Origin: Afipia sp. GAS231
Lineage (GTDB): Bacteria; Pseudomonadota; Alphaproteobacteria; Rhizobiales; Xanthobacteraceae
DNA length: 64,000 nt
Assembly: GCF_900103365.1 (NCBI RefSeq)
Contig: NZ_LT629703.1
Location: 1,984,001-2,048,000 of the forward strand
Reading direction: 5' to 3'
The notes under the pieces were generated by a model. That model was not told the DNA's origin, made no database searches, and saw only the letters and a list, made by a program, of their open reading frames with translations. Numbering within the stretch: position 1 is the first letter of the stretch; each line of letters starts with the position of its first letter. Positions 34,069 to 42,721 of the stretch are shown here, one piece after another. A program made the translations under genes and the position numbers.

Positions 34069-34233
34069 TTACTTCAGCGAGGTGCTGATGTTGACAAAGG
34101 TGGTGCTCAACGAGCTGCCAACGCCGTTGACGGCGGTAATGATGGCGACGGCGATGCCCGCTGCGATCAGGCCATACTCAATGGCCGTGGCGCCGGATTC
34201 GTTCTTGAGGAATGACAAAATGAGCGACTTCAT
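34069..34233 (-). CDS. Flp family type IVb pilin
   Basis: A 54-residue prepilin, MKSLILSFLKNESGATAIEYGLIAAGIAVAIITAV and so on. It has the Flp processing site, with the expected Gly-Ala before TAIEYGLIAAGI: the hydrophobic segment starts with Glu five after the cleavage point and Tyr next, the Flp motif. Prepilin peptidase would remove the first about 14 residues. No tad/cpa assembly genes are in the window, so this is an isolated pilin copy served by a remote Tad system. The gene has its own terminator and is preceded by GAGG. Confidence 0.9.
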   Translation of the reverse strand: MKSLILSFLKNESGATAIEYGLIAAGIAVAIITAVNGVGSSLSTTFVNISTSLK

Positions 34234-34443
34234 GGCTGGTTCCGACCTCGGTTTTTGTGCCTCGGCGCAGAGGGTTCCCTCTGTTCCATCCGTGAAATTA
34301 CGGCGGAAAATCTAAGGTTGCCATAACGTCGACCATATAACTTTTCGGGATATTACGACATGAAATTTGCTCAAATTTGAGGCAAGCAGCTTGCCCGGGT
34401 TCCACCCGGTTCCATCCAGGTTCCCCTTTTTGTCGGTTTTCCA

Positions 34444-35337
34444 ATGACTTCCACTACCCCTGCCACCCATCGCGCCGGCTTCGCGATCGGGGACGAAGCC
34501 GCCGCCAAACGGGTCGTCGACGTCCTGACTGAAACTTTTTTTGAAGGCCAGGCCGCGATCGCCGCGTTCGAGCGGCCGGACGGCCTTTGGGACGTCACAG
34601 CCTATTTTGCCGATCCGCCCGACCGGGTTTTGGTGCGCGAACTCGTCGCCAACGCCGCCGGTGCCGAGGCCGCGGGCAGCATCGCTTTCGACACCGTCGA
34701 GGCCAAGGACTGGGTCAAGGCGACCCTGGAGGATCTGGTCCCGGTCCCCGCCGGCCGCTTCGTCGTCCACGGCCAGCACGACCGCGACCGCATCCCGTCC
34801 AACAAGCTCGGCATCGAGATCGAGGCGGCGCTGGCATTCGGCACCGGCCATCACGGCACCACGCGCGGCTGCCTGCTGCTGCTCGACCATGCGCTGAAGG
34901 CGTGGCGTCCGCGTCGCGTACTCGACCTCGGCACCGGCACCGGCGTGCTGGCGATTGCCGCGGCCAAGGCGCTGCACGAGAACATTCTGGCAAGCGACAT
35001 CGATCCGCTGTCGGTCGCGGTCGCGCGCGAGAATGCGCGGGCGAACCAGACCGGCCATCTCGTCGAGATGATCCACGCCACCGGATTCGCCGCACCCGAA
35101 TTCGCGCAACGCGGTCCGTTCGACCTGGTGCTGGCGAACATCCTCGCCAATCCGCTGCGGCAACTGGCAACGCCGATGGCGCGGCATCTGGCGCCATCGG
35201 CGCTGGTGATCCTGTCGGGCCTGCTGACGCATCAGGCAGCCGGCGTCATCGCCGCCTATCGCGACCGCGGGCTGGTACCCGTCCGCCACCTGCGCATCGA
35301 CGGCTGGAGCAGCCTGCTGCTGCGTCATGTCAAATGA
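34444..35337 (+). CDS. prmA: ribosomal protein L11 methyltransferase PrmA
   Basis: A 297-residue SAM-dependent methyltransferase that trimethylates ribosomal protein L11. The N-terminal substrate-recognition part is followed by IEAALAFGTGHHGTTRGCL (about 128-147), the PrmA hallmark. Motif I, LDLGTGTGVLAIAA, lies at about 161-174, and the NPPY-like position reads LANILANPL. The length matches the family. ATG 34444 is preceded by TTTTCCA, with no clear ribosome site. It overlaps the next gene by 11 bases. Confidence 0.93.
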   Translation: MTSTTPATHRAGFAIGDEAAAKRVVDVLTETFFEGQAAIAAFERPDGLWDVTAYFADPPDRVLVRELVANAAGAEAAGSIAFDTVEAKDWVKATLEDLVPVPAGRFVVHGQHDRDRIPSNKLGIEIEAALAFGTGHHGTTRGCLLLLDHALKAWRPRRVLDLGTGTGVLAIAAAKALHENILASDIDPLSVAVARENARANQTGHLVEMIHATGFAAPEFAQRGPFDLVLANILANPLRQLATPMARHLAPSALVILSGLLTHQAAGVIAAYRDRGLVPVRHLRIDGWSSLLLRHVK

Positions 35338-35863
35338 GCTCGCTTATCAAATGACCATTCCTGGCAGGCAATGCGGCGACTGTACGCTGTGCTGCAAGGT
35401 CATGGCGATCGAGCAGCTTGCCAAGCCGGTGGGCGCCTGGTGCCCGCAGTGCAAGCCGGGCCGCGGCTGCCAGATCTACCCGGACCGGCCGGACGAGTGC
35501 CGCAGCTTCAACTGCCTGTGGCTGGTCAATGACCACCTCGACGAGCGCTGGCGGCCGAGCAAATCCAAACTGGTGCTGACGACGTCGGACGACGGCATCG
35601 AGGTCCGCTGCGACCCTGGATTCCCCGATGCCTGGCGCAAGGCGCCCTTTCATCACGAGATCCGGGAATGGGCCGTGTCCGGTGAAATGCACGACGTGAC
35701 GGTGGTTGTCGTCATCGGTCAGAGAATGATCCTGGTGACGCCGGATCGGGAATTCGACCTCGGTGTCGTCGGTCCGGAGCAGCGGATCGTGCGAGAACTC
35801 GAGGGGACGCGTGTCGTCGGCGCGACCGTGGTGAACGAATCCGATCTGGAACGCCGCGCCTGA
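35327..35863 (+). CDS. YkgJ-like cysteine-cluster protein
   Basis: A 178-residue protein with an N-terminal Cys cluster: CGDCTLCCKVM (about 17-27), WCPQCKPGRGCQIY and CRSFNCLWL (about 63). This is the zinc/iron-chelating YkgJ arrangement. The remainder has no recognised domain. The start overlaps the prmA stop region by 11 bases, so translation is probably coupled; an alternative ATG at 35351 would avoid the overlap. A terminator follows directly. Biochemical role unknown. Confidence 0.75.
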   Translation: MSNELAYQMTIPGRQCGDCTLCCKVMAIEQLAKPVGAWCPQCKPGRGCQIYPDRPDECRSFNCLWLVNDHLDERWRPSKSKLVLTTSDDGIEVRCDPGFPDAWRKAPFHHEIREWAVSGEMHDVTVVVVIGQRMILVTPDREFDLGVVGPEQRIVRELEGTRVVGATVVNESDLERRA

Positions 35864-35873
35864 ACGGGGGAGC

Positions 35874-35899
35874 CTAGAGCCTTCGGCTCTAGATCTTTT
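35874..35899 (+). terminator. intrinsic terminator of prmA operon
   Basis: CTAGAGCC / GGCTCTAG stem with a TTC loop, then ATCTTTTAGTTT, starting 10 bases after the Cys-cluster gene stop. Confidence 0.75.
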
Positions 35900-35904
35900 A
35901 GTTT

Positions 35905-35954
35905 GACGCGTTTTCTTGACGCGAACCGGTTTCCACTTCGCTGGAAAACGCTCT
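35905..35954. repeat. second copy of the GACGCGTTTTCT intergenic repeat
   Basis: 50 bases from GACGCGTTTTCTTGACG to GAAAACGCTCT, matching 16704-16753 at all but a few positions. Both copies directly follow a hairpin. Confidence 0.85.
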
Positions 35955-35962
35955 GAACGAAA

Positions 35963-35987
35963 CGGGTCCGGCCATGAGCCGAACCCG
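35963..35987 (-). terminator. terminator of the 67-residue protein gene
   Basis: CGGGTTCGGC / GCCGGACCCG stem read on the minus strand and followed by TTTCGTTC, about 30 bases past the stop codon. Confidence 0.6.
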
Positions 35988-36017
35988 CACGTTCGCTGAT
36001 GATGGAATGACCTGGCG

Positions 36018-36221
36018 CTAATCGGGAGGTCGGTGGGGATTGCGGGCGAGCACGCTTTTATCCTCGCGCTGGCCACGCTTGACGCGCGCCTCGACGAACC
36101 GGTCCAGCATCTGGACAATGACCCCACGCTGCTTCTTGTTCTTAATCGGCGGAATCGGAGCGCGCGAAATCTGAGTAAGTCCTGCCGGCGGCGAAATCTT
36201 CTCAAACGTGAAAGCAGGCAT
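36018..36221 (-). CDS. 67-residue basic hypothetical protein
   Basis: A short protein of 67 residues, MPAFTFEKISPPAGL..., with a central lysine-rich segment (PIKNKKQRG) and an Arg/Lys-rich C-terminal half (FVEARVKRGQRED...). No membrane segment or known domain. It has its own downstream hairpin, and AAGAGGGG lies ahead of the ATG, so expression is plausible. I recall similar short proteins in Bradyrhizobium but cannot name a family. Confidence 0.6.
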   Translation of the reverse strand: MPAFTFEKISPPAGLTQISRAPIPPIKNKKQRGVIVQMLDRFVEARVKRGQREDKSVLARNPHRPPD

Positions 36222-36409
36222 CGTGTATCCCCTCTTCGTTGAGTTGAGACACTCCTGGAGCCTCCCTGTACCCTAGACGAGCGGCTTGCACCGCAACCCG
36301 TTCCGTCCGGTCTAACGCGGACAGCAAAATTCAAGCATAGATTATGCCAAATCGCGTTGACCTGGATCGGATTGCGGACCGCTCCCCCCACCCCTAGAGT
36401 GACCTTCCC

Positions 36410-38245
36410 ATGTTCGAAGCCCATTTCCAGACATTCGAGGAGCCCGAAGGCGGTGTGGCGCTGAGCGCCCGGCTGGCCGCCTTCCGCGAGGAGCTGGCGC
36501 GCCGCAAGCTCACCGGATTCGTGATTCCCCGCGCCGATCAGCAGCAAAATGAATATGTCGCCCCCTCCGAGGAGCGGCTGGCCTGGCTGACCGGCTTCAC
36601 CGGTTCGGCCGGCCTTGCAATCGTCCTGACCCACGAGGCGGCGGTGTTCGTCGATGGCCGCTACACGTTGCAGGCCGCCAAACAGGTCGACCGCAAGGCC
36701 TGGCATATCGAGCCGCTGGTCGATCCGCCGCCGGAACACTGGCTGGCGCGGCACCTTGTGGCCGGCGACCGCCTCGGTTTTGACCCCTGGCTGCACACTT
36801 CTGCGGCAGCCGAACGCCTCGCCGCCGCCTGCACCAAGGCCGGCGCGGAGCTGATCGCGGTGCAGTCCAACCCGCTCGACCACGTATGGACCGAGCGCCC
36901 GGAACCACCGCTCGGCCCGGTAGCGATCCACGGCACGCAGTTTTCCGGCGAGATCGAGTCCGAGAAGCTGAAGCGGATCCGGCTTGAGATCGCCAAGCTC
37001 GGCGTCGATGCGCTGGTGCTGTCGGACAGCCACGCGGTGGCCTGGACCTTCAACATCCGCGGCGCCGACGTCTCGCATACGCCGCTGCCGCTGTCCTACG
37101 CACTGGTGCCGAAGGACGGCCGCCCCGCCATCTTCATCGATCATCGCAAGCTGTCGAACCGGTCGCGTGATCATCTCGAGCAGTCCGCCGATGTCTTGGA
37201 GCCCGAGGCGCTGACGCCGGCACTGACGGAACTCGCCAAACACGGCGCGGCGATCGCGCTCGACAACGCCACCGCAGCCGATGCGCTGAGCCGCCTGATC
37301 GCGGCCGCCGGCGGCAAGCCGGTGCGCGGCAACGATCCGGTCGCATTGCTTAAGGCGGTGAAGAATCTCACCGAGATCGAGGGCACTCGCACCGCGCACC
37401 AGCGCGACGCGGTGGCGCTGACGCGGTTTCTCGCCTGGATCGACCGCGAGGCGCCGTCGGGCGCGCTGACCGAGATCGACACCGTCGAGGCGCTGGAAAC
37501 CTTTCGCCGCCGGACCGGCGCGCTGAAGGATGTTTCCTTCCCCACCATCGCCGGCACGGGGCCGAACGGCGCCATCGTGCATTACCGCGTCACCCGCAAG
37601 ACCAACCGCCGGATCGTCTCCGGTGATCTGCTGCTGATCGATTCCGGCGCGCAATATGAAGACGGCACCACCGACGTCACCCGTACCATCGCGGTCGGCG
37701 AACCCACCGACGAGATGCGCGACCGCTTTACCCGCGTGCTGCGCGGCCACATCGCGATCGCGCGCGCGATCTTCCCCGACGGCACCACCGGCGCCCAGCT
37801 CGACAGTTTCGCGCGGCAATATCTCTGGCAGTCCGGCCTCGATTTCGAACACGGCACCGGCCACGGCGTCGGCAGCTATCTCTCGGTGCACGAAGGCCCG
37901 GCGCGGATTTCGAAGCTCGGCACCACGCCGCTGAAGCGCGGCATGATCCTGTCGAACGAGCCCGGCTACTACAAGACCGACGCCTACGGCATCCGGATCG
38001 AGAATCTGGAACTCGTGGTCGGCGCCGACGTCATCGGCGCCGAGAAGCCGGTCAACGCCTTCGAGACGCTGACCCTGGCGCCGATCGACCGCCGCCTGAT
38101 CGACGTCGCGATGCTGAGCCCGACGGAACTGAAGTGGCTCAACGACTACCACACCCGCGTCAACCGCGAGGTGCGGCCGCATCTCGACGACACCGCCACG
38201 AAACTGTGGCTGGACGAGGCGACGGCGGCGATGTTGGTTTTGTAG
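36410..38245 (+). CDS. Xaa-Pro aminopeptidase family (M24B)
   Basis: A 611-residue metallopeptidase removing N-terminal residues before proline. It has two creatinase-like N-terminal domains (about 15-310) and a C-terminal pita-bread domain (about 315-540). The five metal ligands are visible: Asp in LLLIDSGAQY, Asp in GTTDVTRT, His in FEHGTGHGVG, Glu in LSNEPGYY and Glu in GIRIENLELV. The long C-terminal extension matches the eukaryotic-XPNPEP1-like bacterial group. Cytoplasmic, no signal peptide. It is a single gene bounded by repeats. Confidence 0.93.
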   Translation: MFEAHFQTFEEPEGGVALSARLAAFREELARRKLTGFVIPRADQQQNEYVAPSEERLAWLTGFTGSAGLAIVLTHEAAVFVDGRYTLQAAKQVDRKAWHIEPLVDPPPEHWLARHLVAGDRLGFDPWLHTSAAAERLAAACTKAGAELIAVQSNPLDHVWTERPEPPLGPVAIHGTQFSGEIESEKLKRIRLEIAKLGVDALVLSDSHAVAWTFNIRGADVSHTPLPLSYALVPKDGRPAIFIDHRKLSNRSRDHLEQSADVLEPEALTPALTELAKHGAAIALDNATAADALSRLIAAAGGKPVRGNDPVALLKAVKNLTEIEGTRTAHQRDAVALTRFLAWIDREAPSGALTEIDTVEALETFRRRTGALKDVSFPTIAGTGPNGAIVHYRVTRKTNRRIVSGDLLLIDSGAQYEDGTTDVTRTIAVGEPTDEMRDRFTRVLRGHIAIARAIFPDGTTGAQLDSFARQYLWQSGLDFEHGTGHGVGSYLSVHEGPARISKLGTTPLKRGMILSNEPGYYKTDAYGIRIENLELVVGADVIGAEKPVNAFETLTLAPIDRRLIDVAMLSPTELKWLNDYHTRVNREVRPHLDDTATKLWLDEATAAMLVL

Positions 38246-38249
38246 GCCA

Positions 38250-38355
38250 CTGTCGTCCCCCGCGAAGGCGGGGGACCCAGTACGCCGCGGCTTATCGATT
38301 TTAATCACTGCCGCCTCTGGGATACTGGATCATCCGCCTTCGCGGATGATGACAG
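38250..38355. repeat. CTGTC(G/A)TC...palindromic element
   Basis: Left arm 38250 onward (CTGTCGTCCCCCGCGAAGGCGG) and right arm ending at 38355 (reverse complement CTGTCATCATCCGCGAAGGCGG) are imperfect inverted repeats of about 37 bases around a short spacer. No ORF within. The layout is like a small non-autonomous element. Confidence 0.75.
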
Positions 38356-38484
38356 GCGAACTTGTTGCGCAGGGCGAAACATCGCGCCTCGCCTCCCCAA
38401 ATCAGCATACCCGCATGCCGAAACGGCCGTATTCGCCCACGGCGATAACGCTACAGTTCTATCCACACAGAGGATGAGACCTGA

Positions 38485-39768
38485 ATGCATGGCGTGATGG
38501 GCCAGCCGCCTGACGTGACGACGGAAGCAGGCCGCCTCGCGAACTCCAGGACCATGTTGTTTCTGCTCGTCCTGATGACGGGCGTGGCGCCGATCTCGCT
38601 GTACATGCTGGTGCCGGCGCTGCCGGTGCTGGCGACCACGTTCGGCCGCGACATCTCGGTCGCGCAGATGACGGTGTCGCTCTACATGGTCGGCATCGCC
38701 TGCTCGCAGATCATCATGGGGCCGTTGTCGGACCGGTTCGGCCGCCGCCCGGTGCTGCTCGGCGGCATCGGCCTGATGGTCGCGGCCAGCGCGGCCGGCA
38801 TCTTCGCCGAGACGCTGCCGCAACTGATCGCCGCGCGGTTCCTGCAGGCGCTCGGCGGCGCCTCCGGCATGGTGGTGAGTCGGGCCATCATCCGTGACCT
38901 CTACAGCCGCGACCGCATCTCTTCCATGATCAGCCTCGTCATCGCGGTCATGATGATCGCGCAGATGCTGTCGCCGCTGACCGGCGGCCTCCTGGAGATC
39001 ACCTTCGGCTGGCGCGCGATCTTCTACCTGATCACCGCAGCGTCGCTGGCGATCACGATCATGATCGCGGTCTTGCTGCCGGAAACCCGCCGCGACCGGG
39101 TCGAGGGCTCCAGCTTTCGCGGCGACGTCGGCAGCCTCTTCAGGAGCCGCGCCTTCATCGGCTATGTGCTGTGTCAGGTGCTGGCCTCGCAGATGATCTT
39201 CGCCTTTGCCGGCGGCGGGCCCTACATCGTGGTGACGCAGATGGGCCGCAGCAGCGCCGAATATGGCGCCTGGTTTGCGACGACGGGCTTTGCCTATCTG
39301 GTCGGCAATCTCTTCTGTGTGCGCTTCGCGCCGCGCCACTCGCTGGAACGGCTGATCTGGTTCGGACTGGCGCTGCAGCTCGGCGGCAGCGCGCTCAACG
39401 TCATCTGGAGTTTGGCCGGCATCAATCAGGCGCCGTCGATTCTGTTCGGCACCCAGATGATCGTGATGGTCGCCAACGCCTTCGTGATGGCGAATTCCGC
39501 GGCCGGCGCCATCAGCGTCCGCCCCGAGGCCGCCGGCACCGCCTCCGGTGCCATGGGATTCCTGCAACAGGGCATAGGCGCGCTTGTCTCGCAATTCGGC
39601 GCCTATCTCGGCGGCCACTCCACCACCACGCTGCCGCTGACGGCGGCGATCTTCGTGATCTCGCTCGCCTGCGCCGCGACCATGATCTTCATCGTGCCGC
39701 GACGAACCGTGATCGTCAGCGAGGCGTTGATCGAGCAAGCGGAGGAGGAAGAATCGGGGATGATGTAG
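38485..39768 (+). CDS. MFS multidrug efflux transporter (Bcr/CflA type)
   Basis: A 427-residue 12-helix proton-drug antiporter. Residues 1-20 are cytoplasmic, then LLVLMTGVAPISLYMLVPALPVL. Motif A is seen as GPLSDRFGRRPVLLGG (about 77-92) and motif C-like GFLQ-type residues lie in helix 5. The ALGGASGMVVSRAIIRDLY segment is characteristic of the Bcr/CflA subfamily. The C-terminus ends in acidic EQAEEEESGMM. ATG 38485 follows AGGATGAGACCTGA. No regulator is adjacent. Confidence 0.9.
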   Translation: MHGVMGQPPDVTTEAGRLANSRTMLFLLVLMTGVAPISLYMLVPALPVLATTFGRDISVAQMTVSLYMVGIACSQIIMGPLSDRFGRRPVLLGGIGLMVAASAAGIFAETLPQLIAARFLQALGGASGMVVSRAIIRDLYSRDRISSMISLVIAVMMIAQMLSPLTGGLLEITFGWRAIFYLITAASLAITIMIAVLLPETRRDRVEGSSFRGDVGSLFRSRAFIGYVLCQVLASQMIFAFAGGGPYIVVTQMGRSSAEYGAWFATTGFAYLVGNLFCVRFAPRHSLERLIWFGLALQLGGSALNVIWSLAGINQAPSILFGTQMIVMVANAFVMANSAAGAISVRPEAAGTASGAMGFLQQGIGALVSQFGAYLGGHSTTTLPLTAAIFVISLACAATMIFIVPRRTVIVSEALIEQAEEEESGMM

Positions 39769-40100
39769 GGGCATCGTCATTGCGAGTCTTCGTAGGGTGG
39801 GTTAGCGAAGCGTAACCCACCAACTTTTTTCGCGGACACTCGGTGGGTTACGGCTTCGCCTAACCCACCCTACAAACGCACCTTCGCCTTCTCGCGACAT
39901 GATTTGCCCGAGCTATGCAATCAGCCTTGCCCTCAAAATCAGAGCAACTGTGCTGGTAGACCGGCGATCGGCCGGGGCTCAAGACTGGCGCTGCCGCGCC
40001 CCCGCCTTCGGCGGCTGACGGCCTTGACCCCGTCCGCTCACCGGTCTTTGAGGTCGACCATGCGCTCGGTCGCAGACCGAGCGCGAGAGGATGCACTCGC
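39769..40100. other. intergenic region: hairpin repeat and IS end
   Basis: 332 bases without a gene. It contains the GTAGGGTGGGTTA inverted repeat (39792-39873) and, from about 39935, the non-coding right end of the left IS110-family element, including an RNA-like hairpin GCGCTCGGTC/GACCGAGCGC at about 40062-40084. Confidence 0.7.
39792..39873. repeat. GTAGGGTGGGTTA inverted repeat
   Basis: The arms GTAGGGTGGGTTAGCGAAGCGTAACCCACC and its near reverse complement flank an AT-rich centre. Within each arm GGTGGGTTA and TAACCCACC also pair. This is a dispersed-repeat type common in rhizobial genomes. Confidence 0.75.
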
Positions 40101-41063
40101 TCAACTCAGCGCGTAACGGCTGGGGTCCCATTTCTGCCGTCGCGCGATCAGCGTGTTGCAGATGACGATCAGCTTGCGCATGCAGGCAATGAGCGCGACT
40201 TTCGGCTTCTTGCCCTTGGCGATCAGGCGTCGATAGAAGGCCTTGAGCGCCGGGTTGTTCTGCGTGACGGCCCCGAGACAGGGCATGTAGATCGCAGTGC
40301 GAATCCAGCGGCGGCCACCCTTGATATGACGCTCGCCGCGCCGTTGGCCACTATCGTCATCGTAAGGAGCCGCACCCAATAATGCGGCGGCGACCTCGTT
40401 GCTAACCTGCCCAAGCTCCGGCATGCCCGCGACGAGGTTCGCGGCGCTCGTCGCGGCGAAGCCAGGCACGCTCGCGATGATCTCGGCACGCTCGGCAAGG
40501 TGTGGCGTGGCCTTGATCTTGGCCGCAATGGCAGCCTCTAGCCCAGCAATTTCGCGGGCCAGGTCCTTCAAGATGCGGGCATGGGCTTTCTGAACCAATC
40601 CTGGTGCAGCATGCTCATTCTGGCTCTGCAAGCGGGTCTTCAACTCAACCAGTGCGATACGCGCCTTCACCAGCGCCAGCATCTCCTCATGCGCGGCATC
40701 GTAGCTCTGCTCCGGTGCCTCGTTGAATGTCTCGGCGAACCAAGCGATCATCTCCGCGTCGATCGCATCGTTCTTGGCCAGGCGTCCGGCCGATCGGGCG
40801 AAGCTGCGCACCCGCTTGGGGTCGACAATCCGCACCGCGATGCCGGCCTGACGCAGTACCTTGGCCCAGTCCCGCTCATAGCCGCCACTGGCCTCCATGA
40901 CGGCCTTGTTCACCTTGTGCTTGCGCAGCCAGGCAACCAACCGGCGATGCCCCTGCGCGCTGCTCGGGTACGGTTGCCGCAGTGCCAGCACGCGAATGCA
41001 TGCATCAATCTTGTCCTTGGCGACATCGATGCCCACGACGATGAGACCGTTTTGTGCCATCAT
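40101..41063 (-). CDS. IS110-family transposase (DEDD recombinase)
   Basis: A 320-residue IS110-type recombinase. The N-terminal RuvC-like DEDD domain begins IVVGIDVAKDKIDACI (first Asp), with EASGGYERDW (Glu) and AKNDAIDAEMIAWFA (Asp pair). The C-terminal transposase_20 domain has SVPGFAATSAANLVAGMPELG and the catalytic-Ser region LLGAAPYDDDSGQRRGERHIKGGR. Intact, no frameshift. The ATG is doubled (41063 and 41060), preceded by GGAAGGGAGTGG. It shares most of its sequence with the right copy at 41759. Confidence 0.93.
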   Translation of the reverse strand: MMAQNGLIVVGIDVAKDKIDACIRVLALRQPYPSSAQGHRRLVAWLRKHKVNKAVMEASGGYERDWAKVLRQAGIAVRIVDPKRVRSFARSAGRLAKNDAIDAEMIAWFAETFNEAPEQSYDAAHEEMLALVKARIALVELKTRLQSQNEHAAPGLVQKAHARILKDLAREIAGLEAAIAAKIKATPHLAERAEIIASVPGFAATSAANLVAGMPELGQVSNEVAAALLGAAPYDDDSGQRRGERHIKGGRRWIRTAIYMPCLGAVTQNNPALKAFYRRLIAKGKKPKVALIACMRKLIVICNTLIARRQKWDPSRYALS

Positions 41064-41245
41064 CCACTCCCTTCCTTGCTCGTGCGGGCTCGAAGCCCAT
41101 GCAACTGTTCGGGTTGAGGAAGACACCGGAGCTGTCCCTCGCTCTGATACAGGCTCTGTCGCCTTAGGGCGTTGCGGGCTCAGTTCCAGCGAACGGGCGG
41201 TTGGTAGGCAACCGCCCGTTCGCACATTCTGGCAGATCTCGCGGA
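41064..41245 (-). ncRNA. candidate bridge RNA region of left IS110 copy
   Basis: Upstream non-coding DNA conserved with the right copy. It contains a 12-bp stem AACGGGCGGTTG/CAACCGCCCGTT (41192-41220) with the loop CCTAC in transposase orientation. IS110 recombinases of the IS110 group are known to use a structured bridge RNA encoded upstream. Exact ends cannot be set by eye. Confidence 0.5.
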
Positions 41246-41574
41246 CACAAGGGCGCAGGGAAGACCGGATGCGCGCTGCACCCGCGGTCTCATGTGCGAT
41301 GTTGCACAAGAATATGCTGCACATGAGCATACAGGTTCAGCGGAGAGCCTCCGGCCTTCCCTGCGCAATGGCTTTACGGCTTATACGTAATCGTCCTGGT
41401 GACCGGCTTTCTTGCCACCATCGTCGGCATCGGCTTTCGCTTCCGCCAACTTGACGCCAGCACCGGGGCGTCGGACCCAAACGATTTCGCCGTACGCTGC
41501 AGCCCGTTCGTCTCGCGTGCTGCCGCGTCCACCGCTCCCTGCCCCTCGTTTGCGACGATGGCCAACGCCCCTTG

Positions 41575-41758
41575 TGTCCAAAAAATTTGGCAGAATGAGC
41601 GAACGGGCGGTTGCGGACCAACCGCCCGTTGCTGGAACTGAGCCCGTACGCCCCAAAGGCGACAGAGCCTGTACCAGAGCGAGGGACAGCTCCGGCGTCT
41701 TCCTCAACCCGAACAGTTGCAAGGGCTTCGAGCCCGTACCGAGCAAGGAAGGGAGTGG
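41575..41758 (+). ncRNA. candidate bridge RNA region of right IS110 copy
   Basis: Counterpart of 41064-41245. The same 12-bp stem lies at 41602-41630 but the five-base loop is CGGAC instead of CCTAC. Downstream sequence up to the ATG is largely conserved. Conservation outside coding DNA supports a structured RNA; the role is from family knowledge. Confidence 0.5.
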
Positions 41759-42721
41759 ATGATGGCACAAGATGATCGCATTGTCGTGGGCATCGATGTG
41801 GCAAAGGACAAGGTGGATGCGTGCATTCGCTCGCTGTCATTGCGTCAGGTCTGTCCGAACACGGGACAAGGCCACCGCAAGCTGGTGGCCTGGCTTCGCA
41901 AGTACAAGGCAACCAGGGCTGTGATGGAGGCGAGCGGCGGTTACGAGCGTGACTGGGCCAAGCTACTGCGCCAGGCCGGTGTCGAGGTGCGGATCGTCGA
42001 CCCCAAACGCGTCCGCAGCTTCGCGCTATCGGCCGGCCGGCTGGCAAAGAACGATGTGATCGACGCGGAGATGATCGCCTGGTTCGCCGAGATATTTACC
42101 GAGGCGCCGAGCCAGACCCACGATGCCGCACGCGAGGAGTTGCTGGCGCTGGTGAAAGCGCGCATCGGTCTGGGTGATCTCAAGACGCGCTTGCAAAGCC
42201 AAAACGAGCATGCTGCACCAGGACTGGTTCAGAAAACGCATGCCCGCGTCTTGAAGAATCTGGTCAGTGAAATTGCCAAGCTCGAGGCGGCAATTGCGGC
42301 CAAGATCAAGGCCTCGCCACACCTTGCCGAGCGTGCCGAGATCATCGAGAGCGTGCCGGGCCTCGCCGAAACGACCTCCGCCAACCTCATTGCGGGGATG
42401 CCGGAGCTTGGGCAGGTGAGCAACAAGATCGCCGGTGCGTTATTAGGCGCCGCCCCGTACGACGACGATAGCGGCCATCGGCGCGGTGAGCGTCATATCA
42501 AGGGTGGCCGCCGCTGGGTCCGCAACGCCATCTACATGCCCTGCCTCGGCGCAGCCACGCAGAACAACCCGGTGCTCAAGGCCTTCTACGACCGCCTGAT
42601 TGCCAAGGGAAAGAAGCCGAAAGTGGTGCTTGTCGCCTGCATGCGCAAGCTCATCGTCATCCTCAACATCATGATCGCACGACGGCAGAAATGGGATCCC
42701 AGCCGTTACGCACTGAACTGA
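41759..42721 (+). CDS. IS110-family transposase (DEDD recombinase)
   Basis: A 320-residue recombinase of the same length as the left-copy product and clearly paralogous (IVVGIDVAKDKVDACIRSLSLRQ, EASGGYERDWAKLLRQAG, AKNDVIDAEMIAWFAE, LLGAAPYDDDSGHRRGERHIKGGRRW). DEDD residues and the C-terminal Ser region are intact. The two proteins differ at scattered positions, so this is not a very recent duplication. The preceding GGAAGGGAGTGG serves as ribosome site. Both copies may be active. Confidence 0.93.
   Translation: MMAQDDRIVVGIDVAKDKVDACIRSLSLRQVCPNTGQGHRKLVAWLRKYKATRAVMEASGGYERDWAKLLRQAGVEVRIVDPKRVRSFALSAGRLAKNDVIDAEMIAWFAEIFTEAPSQTHDAAREELLALVKARIGLGDLKTRLQSQNEHAAPGLVQKTHARVLKNLVSEIAKLEAAIAAKIKASPHLAERAEIIESVPGLAETTSANLIAGMPELGQVSNKIAGALLGAAPYDDDSGHRRGERHIKGGRRWVRNAIYMPCLGAATQNNPVLKAFYDRLIAKGKKPKVVLVACMRKLIVILNIMIARRQKWDPSRYALN

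Larger units (their letters stand above)
39936..41290 (-). mobile_element. IS110-family insertion sequence, left copy
   Basis: About 1.35 kb, oriented leftward. It holds a 320-residue recombinase gene, a 3' non-coding end sharing a run ending CAGCACAGTTGCTCTG with the right copy, and about 220 bases of 5' non-coding DNA that is conserved in the right copy and carries a hairpin. The outer ends are inferred from where the two copies stop matching, so the limits are approximate. No terminal inverted repeats are expected for this family. Confidence 0.8.
41064..41758. other. region between the two divergent IS110 genes
   Basis: 695 bases. Both ends are the conserved 5' non-coding segments of the two IS copies (41064-about 41290 and about 41565-41758), probable bridge-RNA templates. 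The middle (about 41291-41564) is not shared between copies. It includes a segment resembling dispersed Bradyrhizobium repeat DNA and a 63-codon minus-strand open frame (41374-41565) that I do not accept as a gene. Confidence 0.65.

Noticed and set aside
35330..38308. 992-residue minus-strand open frame opposite the Cys-cluster protein and the M24 aminopeptidase
   Set aside because: It is a GC-rich shadow frame with no domain, spanning genes with full family motifs, terminators and repeats on the other strand.
41374..41565. 63-codon minus-strand open frame between the two IS110 copies
   Set aside because: No ribosome site, no recognisable domain, and it lies in DNA resembling dispersed repeats; not enough for a gene call.
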